Notes: a model not told the origin generated them from the letters alone. Counted from the first letter of the stretch, positions 27,091 to 39,279 are shown. The stretch: 64,000 nucleotides of DNA from Todiramphus chloris collaris (GCA_025345505.1 JANVCC010000073.1:6505547-6569546), one strand, 5' to 3'. A program made the numbers and translations.

Positions 27091-27524
27091 TCTCCTCTGT
27101 CATTGACCTCAGAAGGGATTAAAATCACTGAACATCTTGCAGAGAAATCCCTCTCCATTCAACCACCAAGTTCTGGGGTAGGATGCACGTGTGTCATATA
27201 CAAGGGAGAAGTGAAGCCACCCATCCTACAGAGAAGTGTTTCCATTAATCAGAATTATAAGCCCACCACTGACACATACAGCAAATCTGTTAGGTGACCT
27301 TGAGACTATCAACTTCTTAGAAATGTGTAGCCATAAGACTCAAAATTAGTGGGATTAAAAAGCCCCACAGGTTTTTGTGTCCTTGGTCACCTCTTTGAGC
27401 CATGTCACACATGGTGATGAAGTTCTGAGCACATTAAGTTCCATGAAACCCACAGTCCTGGCTGTATTTCTTGCCAATTTGTGCCATTTCTTAGAACAGT
27501 TGTTTTTTAGTGCTTAGAACCTTG

Positions 27525-27690
27525 CAGGAACCCTGGACGTAGGGCTGAAGGGACCTCATGGATCACAGCATCCAGCCTCCTTCTCTTGAAATTCTGCCAT
27601 AAAATCCCACCCACAAGACCTGCAAAGTCAGGCTTTGAGCTAGCAAGGTAGCTTGTTCCCAGTGCTCTATGGATATGGCTGTTCAACATA
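27525..27690 (-). mobile_element. Possible old CR1 3' remnant
   Basis: 'agggctgaagggacctcatggatcacagcatcca' resembles the CR1 3' end ('ggttggaagggacctctggagatcat'), but only over about 60 bases. It could be chance similarity. Confidence 0.3.
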
Positions 27691-27699
27691 GTGCTCTGA

Positions 27700-30600
27700 T
27701 GCTTAACTGGTTCTGCTCTGGTTTTAGCAAGTTTTATATAATACTTACTCTCTTTACAGCTCTACCTGCAAAGTACTACAAAAGATTCTCTGCTAAGACT
27801 ACCACAGTAAACCTGCTGACTCCATAATACAAATTCAAAGTAATTCCAGGTCAGACCTTTAATCAAAGAGACCTCTCTAAGCTTCTTCTCACCCTTATTA
27901 AAGAGATTTACAAAACCGTGAAGGAGGTTGGAGAGTTAATGATGTGCCATTTTAAAAGGCTCCATTAAGATTTGGATATTTTTATCTTTTAGAAAAAAAA
28001 AAAAGCATTTGCAGATTATAACTCTAAGGAGACAATTATAAGAGCATTCTGAGAGTCTTTTCACTTGATCTATAAGGGGGAGAAATGGTACAGCAGAGTA
28101 TAGGAAAGAAAATACACTGTCTAAGCCTTTTTCTTGAATAGGATCCTAACTAGCCACGTTGCAGCTGCAGTGAAGTGTCTTATGTTCCTGTGATTTATTA
28201 CTGTAAGGGCCACATCATCTGCCAAAGTGTGCTTGTAAGAAATTAAATGCTTTCCAAAGGGAACATTAGAATAAGACAGATTTTAGATTTGCATTTTTTA
28301 CCCTGATTAGTGTCTATGAAGCTCCTTTGAAAACTTTTGTATCAAACACAAATACAAAATTATTGTCAAATGAAGTCTGAATTTGGGAAGGTTTCAGGAA
28401 GGAAGCCCAGTTACCCACAGAAAGGGATGAAGAGACTGTTTACAGGAGTGAGAATGCAGAACAGTGCTGAGAGAAAGGAAGTGGCAATCTTCCAGCATGC
28501 TGCGCCTTGGACCAAATTGCTTTCTGTCTAACATGATGAGTTGTTCACAGGCTTGAGTTATTCCATTACCCTTTTAGCTCAACCTTGGACACTAAGCTTC
28601 AAATCAAATGTAAGTAACAAATTAAGGGCTTGATCCTGCACTCCAGCTTCCCTTGCACTTCAAATTGAGGAGGGGGAGCAGTATAAACACCTATATTAAT
28701 GTTAATCAAGTGGTATTCCTGATGGACTTCCCAAAGAATCACCAGAGAAGAAAAGTCCCACAATCAGCCCAGAAGATGAAGCAGCAATACTTCCAATAAT
28801 CCCCATAGCACCCGTGAATCTCAGAGCCAACCTTTCAAGACAGTTATTTGCATATGAGCATTTCTGCCAACTTGTTTCAATTTCTCAGTTACAAAGGGAA
28901 GGAAATTCAGCCTCACAGTATCTGTTCATAGCCGGAAGACTCTGCTCTGTTGTCCTGCTGTAAGTCAAGAAAACTGAGTGCAACTGTAAAGAAGTCCCAG
29001 TACTTCCATCAGAAAGACCTTGGGCACATACAGTATGAGTCTATTACACTTCTTTTGTCATTAAGGTGTGAAAAGAGGCAAAACAAAATAAAAATACACG
29101 GAAAAGGAAGAATGTGTCATAATCTAAACAGACTGGCAAGCTGCAACACTGGGTATTTTGTCATGAATGCCCAGAAGTTTGCTGCTACTCACAGGCCAAA
29201 CAAGCCTCTTGGTCCGTATCAGTTTGACTCGCGTTGTATAAAACATGAGCAGTGGGAAAGAACTGACATCTTGATGGCCTAAAGAGGTGACTTGATTTTC
29301 ACATGTGTCAGGAAGTTGCTCCCGGCAAGTTACTGCTGTCCCAAATGGCAAACATTCTCTAGAATAATTGCTAACTTCAGTTTTCTAGGATAGGAAGCAA
29401 AAAGCACATATAGCTGCCATGAGACACTGGGAACAGAGCAGCTCGGGTACTTACCACCACAGAGGAGAATTCTCCCCTGAGTTTATGTAGTCTTCAGAGG
29501 GGATATAAAAAATCCCAGGGAATAATCAGATCCGTGAACAGATGGATACATGTGGCTAACCATGAGGAAAGAAGGGGGTTTTGAACTGAATCTTCCCACC
29601 TTTATCTGTATTCCTCCTAAACAAGTTTTGCAGAGCTTCTACAAAGGATTATTTCTGAATTTGCATTTGCAATAGCAGCTGCAACCAACAGCAGCTCCCT
29701 ATAAGCCATGAATATCTCCATCCACATTCAAGGAGCACAAGTTACACCGCCTCAATACCTCAGTCCATTTGCTTTAGCAGCAGATGACCCATAACTGTTC
29801 AGCCTTCTACCTGCTTCTTTTTCTCATTTCATGGTCAAAACAAGCACTCCACCTAAATTACTGCAAATTTCCTTGGGGAGACAGGATCACATTATGATGA
29901 AGCCCATCAGATTTGTTTTAAAACCATAAAATGTCAGGATGAGCCCATATGAATCCTTCAGAGTATATGGTCTAGTTCTCTCCTATACATTATTTCTCCA
30001 ATCCCATTCCAATTACCATGTTCCAAAGCCTTTTCCTCAAGCAAGTAACACATGAGAACCCACTGAAGACATTTCTGATGGCTTCTTTGACATGCAGTTG
30101 ACAGTATATTTTTTTAACTGCTTCGGATTAATAATTAAAACTGATTCAGCACTGAGAATCTTCCAACTTTGTTCTGATCAGGAAAAATCATGTTCAACTA
30201 TGAGATGACTAGTATCATTAAAATTCTATTTCAGAGAACTGCTGTTAAGTGATAATTTTGCTCTTCAAATTAAGAGAGAGGATTAATAATTGAATCCAAA
30301 GACCTAGTTATATATTTTGGTGGGTTTGTTTCCTAATAGGAAGAATGACTTGAGCAGAAATCCATTAAAATTTTTAGTATTCCCATGCTAGTCTGATTCT
30401 AAGCTTTTCCATTAAGTATCACAGTCATAATGGCATTAAACTACTTAAGCAGCAAAAACAGCACATAATTATCACTTCTAATTCAATCTTTTAGAGTGTG
30501 AATAGATACTGTACATCACTGACAATTCACAGTTCTAAAGAGATTTTTCTACTCCTTCCTAACAGCTTCACAGCCTCTTGTACTGATATAACTGACCCAA

Positions 30601-32950
30601 ACATGTACTTTTTTTTTTCTCCAGAAAAACTCCTCAGAATGAGACAGCAACGTGAAGCCAAGATGAAAGAAGGTGTAACAATCAGCTACTGCTTTATTCA
30701 AACTTTAAGGTAGATGTTTAGATACGAGTGGAAACTAGTGCAGCAGTATCTGTGTATCAGCATATAAACTTCTGACACTATGAGCGCACTCTCAGAACTA
30801 GGAGCATGTTAAATATCACATATATATTTTAAAAAAAAGTCCCACACAGAGAATATAAAGAACATGGAAGCTCTATAGAAATAAGAGGAGAACAGAAAAG
30901 ACTGTGCAGCATGTAGCATCCCCTCCCTTGCCCCTTAGACCCTGAGACAACAGACCCCCAGGTATTGGCTGCCTGGGATGGCTTTCCCGTGGGAATTAGG
31001 AAGTGTGACATCTTAGCAGTACCTGCTGCACCAAGCAGCAGTGACAACGACTTGTTCCCTTCCACTGAAAGGCTGCTGGGAGGTGCAGCTGGTGTGGGCA
31101 GAACCAGCAGTGGCCTCGCTCCACTGCCACCCCGATGCCAGCGCTGCAGGGAGCCAGCAGCAGCACCCAGCGCTGCAGGGCCAAGAGCCTCCCCAGCTGC
31201 CTTTCCCCGGTGCCCCGTCCCACGCCATTACACCCCTGGCACGCTGTGGGTACTACCAGAGTGCTAAGGAGCAGGGGCACCTTGGCATTTTTGCATCTGT
31301 TAAAGGGAACCAGAAAGGGCAATGGAGGCGTTGTGGTTTAGTTGGGACGGCAGTGCCGCTGCTACAGGCTGCAGCGCAGTGGCTGCAGGGACAGAAGGTT
31401 GGGCAGGCTTAGACTCCTGCCAGCCCACTGTTTACAAACCAAGCTGCAAGCAAGCAGGCAGCACGCTGGGGCTGGCCAGGCTGAGACAATCCGACACTGG
31501 GAGGCCCTGTAAGACAATCCAGCGCCGGCAAGAGCTGTTTGAAAGGCTAAAATCCAACACAGCAAGTGACCTCAAATGCAGCAGCCTCAGACCCTACGCG
31601 CTCTCCTCTTTGCCAGCAGCCCGCCCTACTCCCTGCTCACACACGCACGCTACCAGCTCTGCTTCCAGCCCTGCTTCACCAGAAAGCACAGAGCTTCCAC
31701 ATCTGAGCGCAGTGACAGAGTCACAGCATCCCCTCCTACGCAGAACAAGGTCTTCAGCTAGCAGGTAGAGATGAAATAGTTCTTCCTCTCCACCCCAGGA
31801 CCAGGCATGTAATATTCATAGTGCATCTCCTCTCTGCTCTGTCACAGATTCAGAGTTACAGCACAGGGCTCTGGGTTGCTGCTCTAACATCAGTAGTAAT
31901 TCCAGTTTGTGGCGAACACGTATCTCGCAGACATCTTGGTTCTGCCTCTGCACATACAGCTCAGGGGTCTCCTGTTTCACCATCGGTGTAAGAACACAAA
32001 TGTCTGCTCGGAGAATCGGATTCTTCAAAACCTCGGTTTCTGTGGTGAACTGATGTTAACAGCTGGTACAAGAAAGCATCTCATGGAAGCTGCTGACATT
32101 CAGGCCTGTCAAATGCTCTGCTATTTCCATCCTTGACCTTCCTCCTCTTCCCTGAGTGGGCTAACATCAACAGATCTTCACCGATCTTTCCATCTAGTAA
32201 CAATAACTATTTACTCACCATAACCCCTTTTACAATAAATACCACGCCAGAAGCTTTTGTGTATCTCCAGACTGCAGGTAACAAAACTGAAGCAACGGCT
32301 AAAGAAGATTTCCTCGGAGACAGGACCAGCACTCCTGTGAACCAAAGCACAAACCTAGTCCTGCACTCGGGCTCCACAAGCTGTCTGTAAGCCATGTCAA
32401 GGCAGCACCCAAAGAGCAAGCGTTCCCTTCTGGCTTCCCTGTGTGCCACGGGGCTGCTTTTGTCACCACTGCTCACAACAGTGCTTCTTGGCTATGCAAT
32501 CTCAGCCTGAAAAATCATAATTTGAGAACGTAATTTTCTGCAGAGGCCTTTTTTCAAATAACCTCAGGCTGACAATAGCAAGCTCCTTAAAGATGCAGCA
32601 AAATCACTTCATCACTGTTTCATGCATTTTATTTTAAAGGACTATTAAGAACCCATTCTTTCTGATAGAATTCTATTTTCATCTCAACTTCTTTTTTTTT
32701 TTCCCTTTAGGAGCTTGAAAAATAAGATTTCTCTATCTCTGCCCTTTTCTTTTTTCCCTGTCTGTTTCTATTTGATCAATGATGATTCTTTTTTTTCCCC
32801 TGTGCTTCTAAGAGAGTTGACATTAAAATGTCTCGTTCCTATTCTCTTTCTGTTGTATTTGTGCATCGGAGCCATTCACAATGATGTCAGCTCAGCTCTG
32901 GGCATTGTCTCTGCTAGTTCAATTCCAGTTGAATTGCTGGAGCTAGCAGG
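27700..32950. other. Intergenic DNA with no supported gene
   Basis: Mostly AT-rich. A GC-richer patch at about 30.95-31.76 kb carries a small internal repeat (GCGCTGCAGGG twice near 31,140-31,180) and overlapping frames on both strands, none recognisable. A splice-flanked 48-base open segment at 30,625-30,672 is discussed under findings. Confidence 0.5.
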
Positions 32951-32957
32951 ACATTAG

Positions 32958-33185
32958 CATTCACTTGATTGATTTAACATAGCCAGAGAAGAAGATGGGG
33001 TTTGCATTCAGCTACACACATTAAAAACTGAAGAAATTATAAAGCAGTCCAAAGTTGGTAAGTTCTTTTGGAGTCACACATCTTTTGCTTCTCATACATC
33101 TTCCAATGCTTGAGGGCACCATTTAACTAACGGTTATTTCAGTGCCAAGCCTTTGCTTGACAGTGCTCATGGATGAAAGAGGAAA
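32958..33185 (-). pseudogene. Decayed copy of the MCTS1 terminal exon and 3' UTR
   Basis: This segment aligns along its whole length with 41,577-41,800, the 3' UTR and last coding exon of MCTS1, and in the same orientation. Shared blocks in order on the + strand are CATTCACTTGATT, CATAGCCA, ACATTAAAAAC, AAAGCAGTCCA, TTTGGAGT, CATTTAA and CTTTG.TTGAC. The similarity starts right at the expected MCTS1 cleavage site, about 12 bases past its AATAAA. The coding part has indels and substitutions that destroy the frame. The other end fades at the exon 6 acceptor. It is either a 5'-truncated retrocopy or an old DNA duplication. No A-tail remains to decide. Confidence 0.8.
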
Positions 33186-33189
33186 GGGA

Positions 33190-36100
33190 TTTCAAACTAT
33201 TGTTTAACATAGCTAATCAATTTAGCAGAATTCCAGGCTAAAAGATCGTATTATGCATTATGTCCTATAAAATGCGGGCTATACAATTTCATCCTGTAAT
33301 TCCAGTATTTTATCCAACAACTGGAGAGAACCCTCCTTCAGAGGTAAATAATTCACCCTGAGTTTTGAAATTAATATTAAAACTATAATACTGTATCTCT
33401 CACCAACCTCAAAAGTTCATTCCTTTGTCCAGTGCTTACCCCTGTGACAAGGTGTTGGCTGTGCACGCTTGCACATGACCTACAAAGAGGCCAGATTCCA
33501 TACTTTGAATGTGAAACTAAAGTGAAGAAGAGGATGCCAGGCAAAATTTTCAGAAGAGGGGGCTAAAGTTTGGCTCCAGATTCCATCCTCCTCCAAAAGA
33601 AATGCTGAGCTCAGCAGCTTCCTGCGAAGTGAATGAAAGAATCTGGCTTTACCTACCTGCCAACCAGAATCTCTACCTCACTGTTTTATAGCTTTAGAAC
33701 AGGAATTTACAAACCTTTTCAAACAATAGGATGGAAGACCTCACTCAGCAGATATGTTTGTTCAGTTATGCACTTTAGGGGCTGAATGAAACAATGGCAG
33801 TACCAGGCACATAACAGTAACAGTTGGCCTCATCATCAAAGCCCTTTTCCTGCACTGTGTTGGCTTCAATCAGAGTTCAGCTATTCAAGAGGAGAGTTTG
33901 CAACCTTCAGACCATAGCAACACTTGACCCCCCTCTTCTGATGGAGTCAGATGGACACGTAGAAGTTGTGTGTTTTCCAGTAGCTTCAGCATTATAAATG
34001 TATGGGTCCCAGCTGCATTTCTCCTAATTTCAACAGTATCTTCTGATGAGGAGTTCCCTCTGCACAGCCTCTGGCTCAGCTGTGTTTGAACTGCCCAGAA
34101 ACATCTGCAGTAGCTCCCCTGTAGTTTCAGTTACTCATTGTGAAGATTCCTGCACTGCTCCAGCCCAGCCTCTCTCCTGCAAATGACATAACAGAGAGAC
34201 AGATGAGTCTGTTTCCGAGAGTGGACAGTCATTTGTGATCATTAACAAGCAGTCACTGTAAAAGATGACAACTCATGTGTCAGCTGAAACATTTCACATT
34301 AATTGGAACAGAGTTCCTATCAAATATGTTTTGATAATAGCCAATCTCTCATGGATGGGTTTTGGCCCACACAGTGAGAACATCATAATGTTTGATGTCT
34401 TTCCTTGGAGACAAGAAAGAGCATCAGAAGGCAAGTGCAGCTGCAGGCAGCTAGGAAAGACAAACAGAAAACAACAGGGGATCAGCTGTCTGTGGAGACA
34501 AGCAACCAGCCGTGGAGCTCTTCAGCTCTGTCAGCAGTTTAGATCCTGGCACAGGTCTATAGGTTTCAAAAGCTGCTATTGTTTGTGAGCGTGGTAGAGA
34601 TACAGTAGGAAATAAAGGGTGAAGCTGCAGCTCACAGACATCTCAAGAGTCAGCACTCAAAGCTGAAATCCAGCTGGTATTTTGTGTGCATACTTCACTG
34701 CATGTTTTCATACAGAACTAACGCACAGCCCTGTGTGGTGAGCTTACAGCAGTCGTTTCTCCTGGTTCATTCCTACCGTGTGACTAAGCATCTCCCTCGG
34801 CTTTCCCCACTTAACTTCCATCTCAGGGCTGGCCCTTCCCTGGTTATGACATTTGTCTGGTTCCCAGCCCATGGCAGAAGGACTTCAAACAGTTATCTCC
34901 TGCAGTTCTTAAGAACAGTTTCTTGTAGTAATTGGATAGTTTTCAGGAGTACTGTGTGTGTCTAAATGAGCTCTAACTCCAGAATACTTAACAACGGCTG
35001 TCGTGAGATCCTTGGCATTACTATGCCATTTTAGCCCTTTTAACACCAAGCAACAATTTCAAGCAACACAGAAGCCAAAAGAGTCTCTTTGGGTTTATAA
35101 CATGCTTTATATACTGCTTAAAACTTTCTCCTCACTGATCTGCTGCTGGATAAAAGCAATGTTGAAATATATTAAAGCCACAGTCAAGATCTGCAGCTAC
35201 ATTAGTCATTTTGTCAGAGCCTTGGAAAGAGCCTCACTGAAGTCAGGCAGGAAAACAATTTGTTGAAGCATCAGCTGAAGCAGTGAATCACAACTCATTC
35301 AAATCTCTCTTAAGTACATAATCAAGTAACTGCTGAAGCCCTAAAAGCCACAATTGATTCTGCAAACAGGAGAGACGTAAAACAAACTTTGTACTGTTCT
35401 CCAGTCTCTGGTATGTGATAACAACCTGAGTGTCCACCTATTTATACCTTAAAAGCACCCAGGTGGGAAAAGTTAGGATGAGTGATGTTTCCTCCGTGCA
35501 GTAACAGACCTGCCCTAACGTACAAATTGACAGTGTTTTCCTGCCACTGGGTGTAACTGGAGTTCAGTTCCACTGAATGGAGCCATTCTGGACACCCACC
35601 GCACCGGCCAAAATCACCGTTTTGTAGCATTTTTACCTGAACCAGAAGAAATGGTTCCTCAAGCCCAGAAGAGTCAAGTGATCGATGTTCTTACAGATCT
35701 TTTTGCCAAAGATAACATCATTAAGCTCTGATGTCTGCCGTACAGCCATGAGCCTAAAAAAAATCCTTACCTGAATAACCAAGGCATCTGGGGAAGGCAG
35801 CCAGATGCCAGAGAGCACAGAGCAGCTCAGCTGTAAATTGACTTAAATAAAACCAGCTAGGTTCAGCCAGCCAGGGCATACCTTACAATATAGGGAAATT
35901 CCGTATAGGACTTGATTGTAACCACTGCGTTGGCCTAAGGGTACACTACAATAAGCTAATAAAGAGAGAAAACATGTAAAACCTTTTCTTTTTATTTTCC
36001 AAGAGGCTGGTGGAAAAAGAGAGCAAACTGTTGTTCAGTAACACTCCTTCAAATCAGGTGTCAGTGCAAAGTTCTTGACAGACCATGGGTAGAAGGTGAT

Positions 36101-36265
36101 TCTGACAGACTTCTTTCAGTCTGGAGCTCAGGAACAATTATCACTAAAGGCAAGAAAAAGTTATGTTAGTAGAAAAATGTTCTGGCTTTGATCTTTAAAT
36201 ATTAACTTGTCTTGGGTGTTGGGGGTGGGGGGGGGACGACAAGTGACATGTACTGTGCTTCCAGC
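33190..36265. other. Intergenic DNA upstream of C1GALT1C1, no supported gene
   Basis: AT-rich spacer with no recognisable exon. A G-rich run at about 36,210-36,236 precedes the CR1 element. Confidence 0.5.
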
Positions 36266-36269
36266 AGTT

Positions 36270-36965
36270 TGGAAATTTCATTGAAACTGTTTAGGTTGGG
36301 AAAGACCCTTGAGATCATCAAGTGTAACCGTAACCCAGCACTGCCAGGTCATGACGAAACCATGACCCTCAGCACCAAACCTACACGGCTTTTAAACCCC
36401 TCCAGGGACGGGGACTGCACCCCTGCCCTGGGCAGCCTGGGCAAACCTTGTGGGAAAGGAATTTCTCCTAATGTCCAACCTAACCCTCCCCTGGCACAAC
36501 TCGAGGCCATGCCCTCTTGTCCTGTTACTTGTGAGAAAAGGACCAACACCCACCTCGCTACAAGCTCCTTTCAGGTAGTTGTAGAGAGAAAGGCTCTCCC
36601 CTCAGCCTCCTCTTCTCCAGGCTGAATAACCCCCGTTCCCTCAGCCGCTCCTCACCAGACTTGTTCTCTAGACCCTTCACCAGCTTCACTGCCCTTCTCT
36701 GGCCCTGCCCCAGCCCCTCAGCGTCCTTCTTGGAGTGAGGGGCCCAAAACTGAACCCAGGGTTCAAGGCACAGCCTCCCCAGGGCTGCGTACTGGGAGAC
36801 AGCCCCTGCCCTGGCCCTGCTGGCCACACTACTGCTGACACAAGGCACGACGCTGGCGGCCTTCTTGGCCACCTGGGCACTCGCTGCCTCATCTTCAGCC
36901 GGGTGTCCACCAGCACCCGCGGGTTCTTTTCCGCCGGCCCGGTTTCCAGCGGCTCTGCCCCGGCA
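36270..36965 (-). mobile_element. CR1 LINE 3' fragment next to the C1GALT1C1 CpG island
   Basis: The + strand starts with the reverse-complemented CR1 3' end ('actgtttaggttgggaaagaccc', 'gagatcatcaag'). On the minus strand it encodes the familiar CR1 reverse-transcriptase tail: [59 protein letters not shown]. The segment 36,481-36,760 is almost identical to 52,139-52,416. CR1-like text continues to about 36,963 and runs directly into the CpG island, so the element forms the upstream edge of the promoter region. Confidence 0.92.
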
Positions 36966-37690
36966 GCCCTCAGGGGACACTGGCTCGCGGTGAGGAGCCG
37001 CCGCCAAGGAAACGCGCGGGACGAGGCTGCCACGGAGACGAGGCGAGGACCATGGCGGGGCCGGGAGGCAGCGGGGCCGGGGGCCCAGCGGCCGGCGGGA
37101 GCAGGCGCAGGCGCAGGGCGGCTGGCGCAGCGGGCCCCGGCAGCTCCCATCCGCGCCGGCAGGGGGAGCCGCGGCGGCGGCGAGCGCGCGGTGCCCAGCG
37201 GAGCCGCGCGTGCCGCTTCCGGCGGGGAAGGGGAAGGGGAAGGGGAAGGGCCGGGGAAGCGGCGCAGGCGGTTCCGGGGCGGGGCCGCTGTGCTGGCGCG
37301 GACGGCACCGGGAAGCGGCGGGTGGGAGTCTGTCACCGGGGCCGCGCGGGGGCGGGGAGAGGAACGGACAGGACCGGCCCCGGCCCCGGGCCCTGTAAGG
37401 CTCCCCCTCGGCGCTCCGCGTGTCTCGGGGGGCTGCGGCGGCCGGGCCGGGCCGCCGTTAGGGGGTCGCGGGCAGGTCCGGAGGGCGGCGGGGAGCGAGA
37501 CCAACGGGGCTTGGCCTCCGGGCTGTGACGTGGCCGCGGCAGCTCCCGAGCCGGTGCGGCGGCGTCTGGGTGCTCCGGGCGGGCGGGCGGGCGGGGAGGC
37601 GGCGGGGCCGGCACAGAGCACCGGCGGGTCGCAGCCGTAGAGCAGGCCCGGGGTACAAGAGCCCTCCCGCGGAGCCTCTCTTACTGGTAA
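36890..37690 (+). promoter_or_regulatory. C1GALT1C1 CpG-island promoter
   Basis: Very GC-rich, CpG-dense block that begins where the CR1 element ends and stops before the coding exon. It contains ETS-type CTTCCGG (about 37,215-37,222), several GGCGGGG/GGGGCGGGG Sp1-type boxes and no obvious TATA box, as expected for a housekeeping gene. The transcription start cannot be fixed from sequence. A plausible first-exon donor lies at 37,395. Confidence 0.8.
37224..37250 (+). promoter_or_regulatory. Potential G-quadruplex in the C1GALT1C1 promoter
   Basis: Five consecutive G-runs of 3-4 separated by AA, the tightest possible spacing for a parallel quadruplex, sit in the middle of the CpG island on the coding strand. 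Confidence 0.7.
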
Positions 37691-37863
37691 CGGGAACCGA
37701 GACTGCGAACTTCCCTGGCCCTTGCTCGTTCCCGGGTGCCACCCTGGTTCCCAGTTCAGGAAACTGCATCTGGGTTTAGAAACTGAAGAACATACTAAAG
37801 TCATACAGACCCGACTGCAGGAAACTTATTCCTGTAAGTTCTTACAGCATGTTTCCTTTCTAG
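37395..37863 (+). other. Candidate 5' UTR intron of C1GALT1C1
   Basis: A GCCCT|GTAAGG donor at 37,395 lies inside the island. A TTTCCTTTCTAG acceptor ends at 37,863, five bases before the start codon. The vertebrate gene usually has non-coding 5' exons spliced to one coding exon, which fits. The donor choice is an inference. Confidence 0.55.
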
Positions 37864-37868
37864 GAAAG

Positions 37869-38825
37869 ATGATTTCTGAAAGCAACTCCTTTGTGAAGGG
37901 CGTGGTGCTCGGAGGAGCCTTCTGCATGTTGGTGACACTCCTTGGACACATTAAGCTGGGCCACGGGACTAAAGCACATCGCCACGAGCACCATCACATC
38001 CAGGCTCCCAACAAAGAAGACGTCTTGAACCTCTCAGAAGGTGAACGTATGGAGCTTAGTAAAAGCATCCGCATTTATTGTATCATCCTTGTGAAACCAA
38101 AGGATCTAGGGCACTGGGCTGCAGTGAGAGAGACGTGGAGCAAGCACTGTGACAAGGCAGAATTCTACAGCTCAGAGAACGTCAAAGTGTTTGATTCTGT
38201 AGCCGTCCACACAAATGATATGTGGGTGATGATGAGAAAAGCTTACAAGATAACTTACGAACGCTATAAAGATGAATTCAGCTGGTTCTTCCTTGCATAT
38301 CCAAGAACATTTGCTATTATTGAAAACCTCAAGTACTTCTTACTGAAAAAAGATCCCTCCCAACCTTTTTATATAGGCCATACTGTGAAATCTGGTGACC
38401 TCGAGTACGTCGATGGGGAAGGAGGAATTGTCTTAAGTATTGAATCATTAAGACGATTCTCCCGTGTTCTTGAAGACTCTGACAAGTGTCCAGAGCAGGG
38501 AGGAATGATTTGGAAACTTGCTGAGGATAAACAGCTGGCAATCTGCCTGAAGTACACTGGAGTGTTTGCCGAGAACGCGGAGGATTCGGAAGGGAAAGAT
38601 GTCTTTAACACTAAATCAGTCAGTGCTCTCATCAAGGAGGCCATGTCCACTCACCCGCAGCAGGTGGTGGAGGGGTGCTGCTCTGACATGGCCATCACCT
38701 TCAGCGGCCTGGCCCCCAACCACATGCACGTGATGATGTACGGTGTTTACAGGCTGAGGCCCTACGGCCACACGTACAACGACGCCCTGGTCTTCCTGCC
38801 ACCTCCAGGCTCGGATAACGACTGA
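37869..38825 (+). CDS. C1GALT1C1: C1GALT1-specific chaperone 1 (Cosmc)
   Basis: This 318-residue type II ER membrane protein is the dedicated chaperone for core-1 beta3-galactosyltransferase (C1GALT1, T-synthase), which makes the core-1 mucin-type O-glycan. The length equals that of human Cosmc, and the whole frame is one exon, as in other vertebrates. Visible features are a short cytosolic tail, one membrane anchor at about residues 8-26 ([19 protein letters not shown]), and a His-rich stem (HRHEHHH, 37-43). The luminal glycosyltransferase-31-like domain has CIILVKPKD (71-79), [11 protein letters not shown] (89-99), the Cosmc hallmark [11 protein letters not shown] and EGCCSDMA. At 143-148 it reads AYPRTF where active T-synthase has its DxD metal site, as expected for a non-catalytic chaperone. 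It ends GSDND. The start was chosen at MISES because the acceptor at 37,863 cuts off the upstream in-frame ATG at 37,722. It converges on MCTS1. Confidence 0.98.
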   Translation: MISESNSFVKGVVLGGAFCMLVTLLGHIKLGHGTKAHRHEHHHIQAPNKEDVLNLSEGERMELSKSIRIYCIILVKPKDLGHWAAVRETWSKHCDKAEFYSSENVKVFDSVAVHTNDMWVMMRKAYKITYERYKDEFSWFFLAYPRTFAIIENLKYFLLKKDPSQPFYIGHTVKSGDLEYVDGEGGIVLSIESLRRFSRVLEDSDKCPEQGGMIWKLAEDKQLAICLKYTGVFAENAEDSEGKDVFNTKSVSALIKEAMSTHPQQVVEGCCSDMAITFSGLAPNHMHVMMYGVYRLRPYGHTYNDALVFLPPPGSDND

Positions 38826-39125
38826 TGTCTCTCCAGAGAAGAGCTGGAACCAGAGAGTCAGCTTGTCTTATGACACACATTTGTACTGGCAGATCCGATG
38901 TTTGTATCTGCTGATACCCGTGTACATTTGTTTGGGGGTTGGGGTTTTTTTTTTGCACATTGAAGTTTGGTAAAGCTTTTCATTTCAAAAGGGGAAGGAG
39001 AAATTTTTTTCTAAATCTTTTCTACAGAAATGCTTATGGCTTTTGATGGTGCTGGAATGAAATGATAAAGAAGTTATTAATGTTTATGATAAAAGGAAAT
39101 TAAGTTTATAAGGGGGGTTTGTACA

Positions 39126-39133
39126 TGTAAATA
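39126..39133 (+). promoter_or_regulatory. Pumilio-type element in the C1GALT1C1 3' UTR
   Basis: TGTAAATA matches the UGUANAUA Pumilio consensus, 300 bases after the stop codon and upstream of the poly(A) signal. AT-rich ATTTATT follows immediately. Function is inferred from motif only. Confidence 0.5.
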
Positions 39134-39253
39134 TTTATTAATGAAAACTCAAATGAACTTTAGTCTACTGTTAAATATATTTTTGCAAGACTTTGATTCT
39201 TTCAATTCTTCCAGGCATTTCTAGAATGTCTTTATATCTTTCTAAGATGTACC

Positions 39254-39259
39254 AATAAA
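39254..39259 (+). terminator. C1GALT1C1 poly(A) signal AATAAA
   Basis: First canonical AATAAA after the stop codon, giving a 3' UTR of about 450 bases. Confidence 0.75.
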
Positions 39260-39279
39260 CTTGACCACAGATTCAATCT

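Noticed and set aside
1-36000. Short frames (60-160 codons) throughout the left flank, such as 6181-6669, 3365-3784 and 31322-31768
   Set aside because: No recognisable domains, no consistent codon pattern, frequent overlap with equally long frames on the other strand, and no convincing exon borders.
36686-37804. Long frames of 301 codons (+) and 372 codons (-) in the C1GALT1C1 CpG island
   Set aside because: They overlap on opposite strands in extremely GC-rich DNA with few stop codons by chance. Translations are Pro/Arg/Gly/Ala-rich with no domain, and the minus one runs into CR1.
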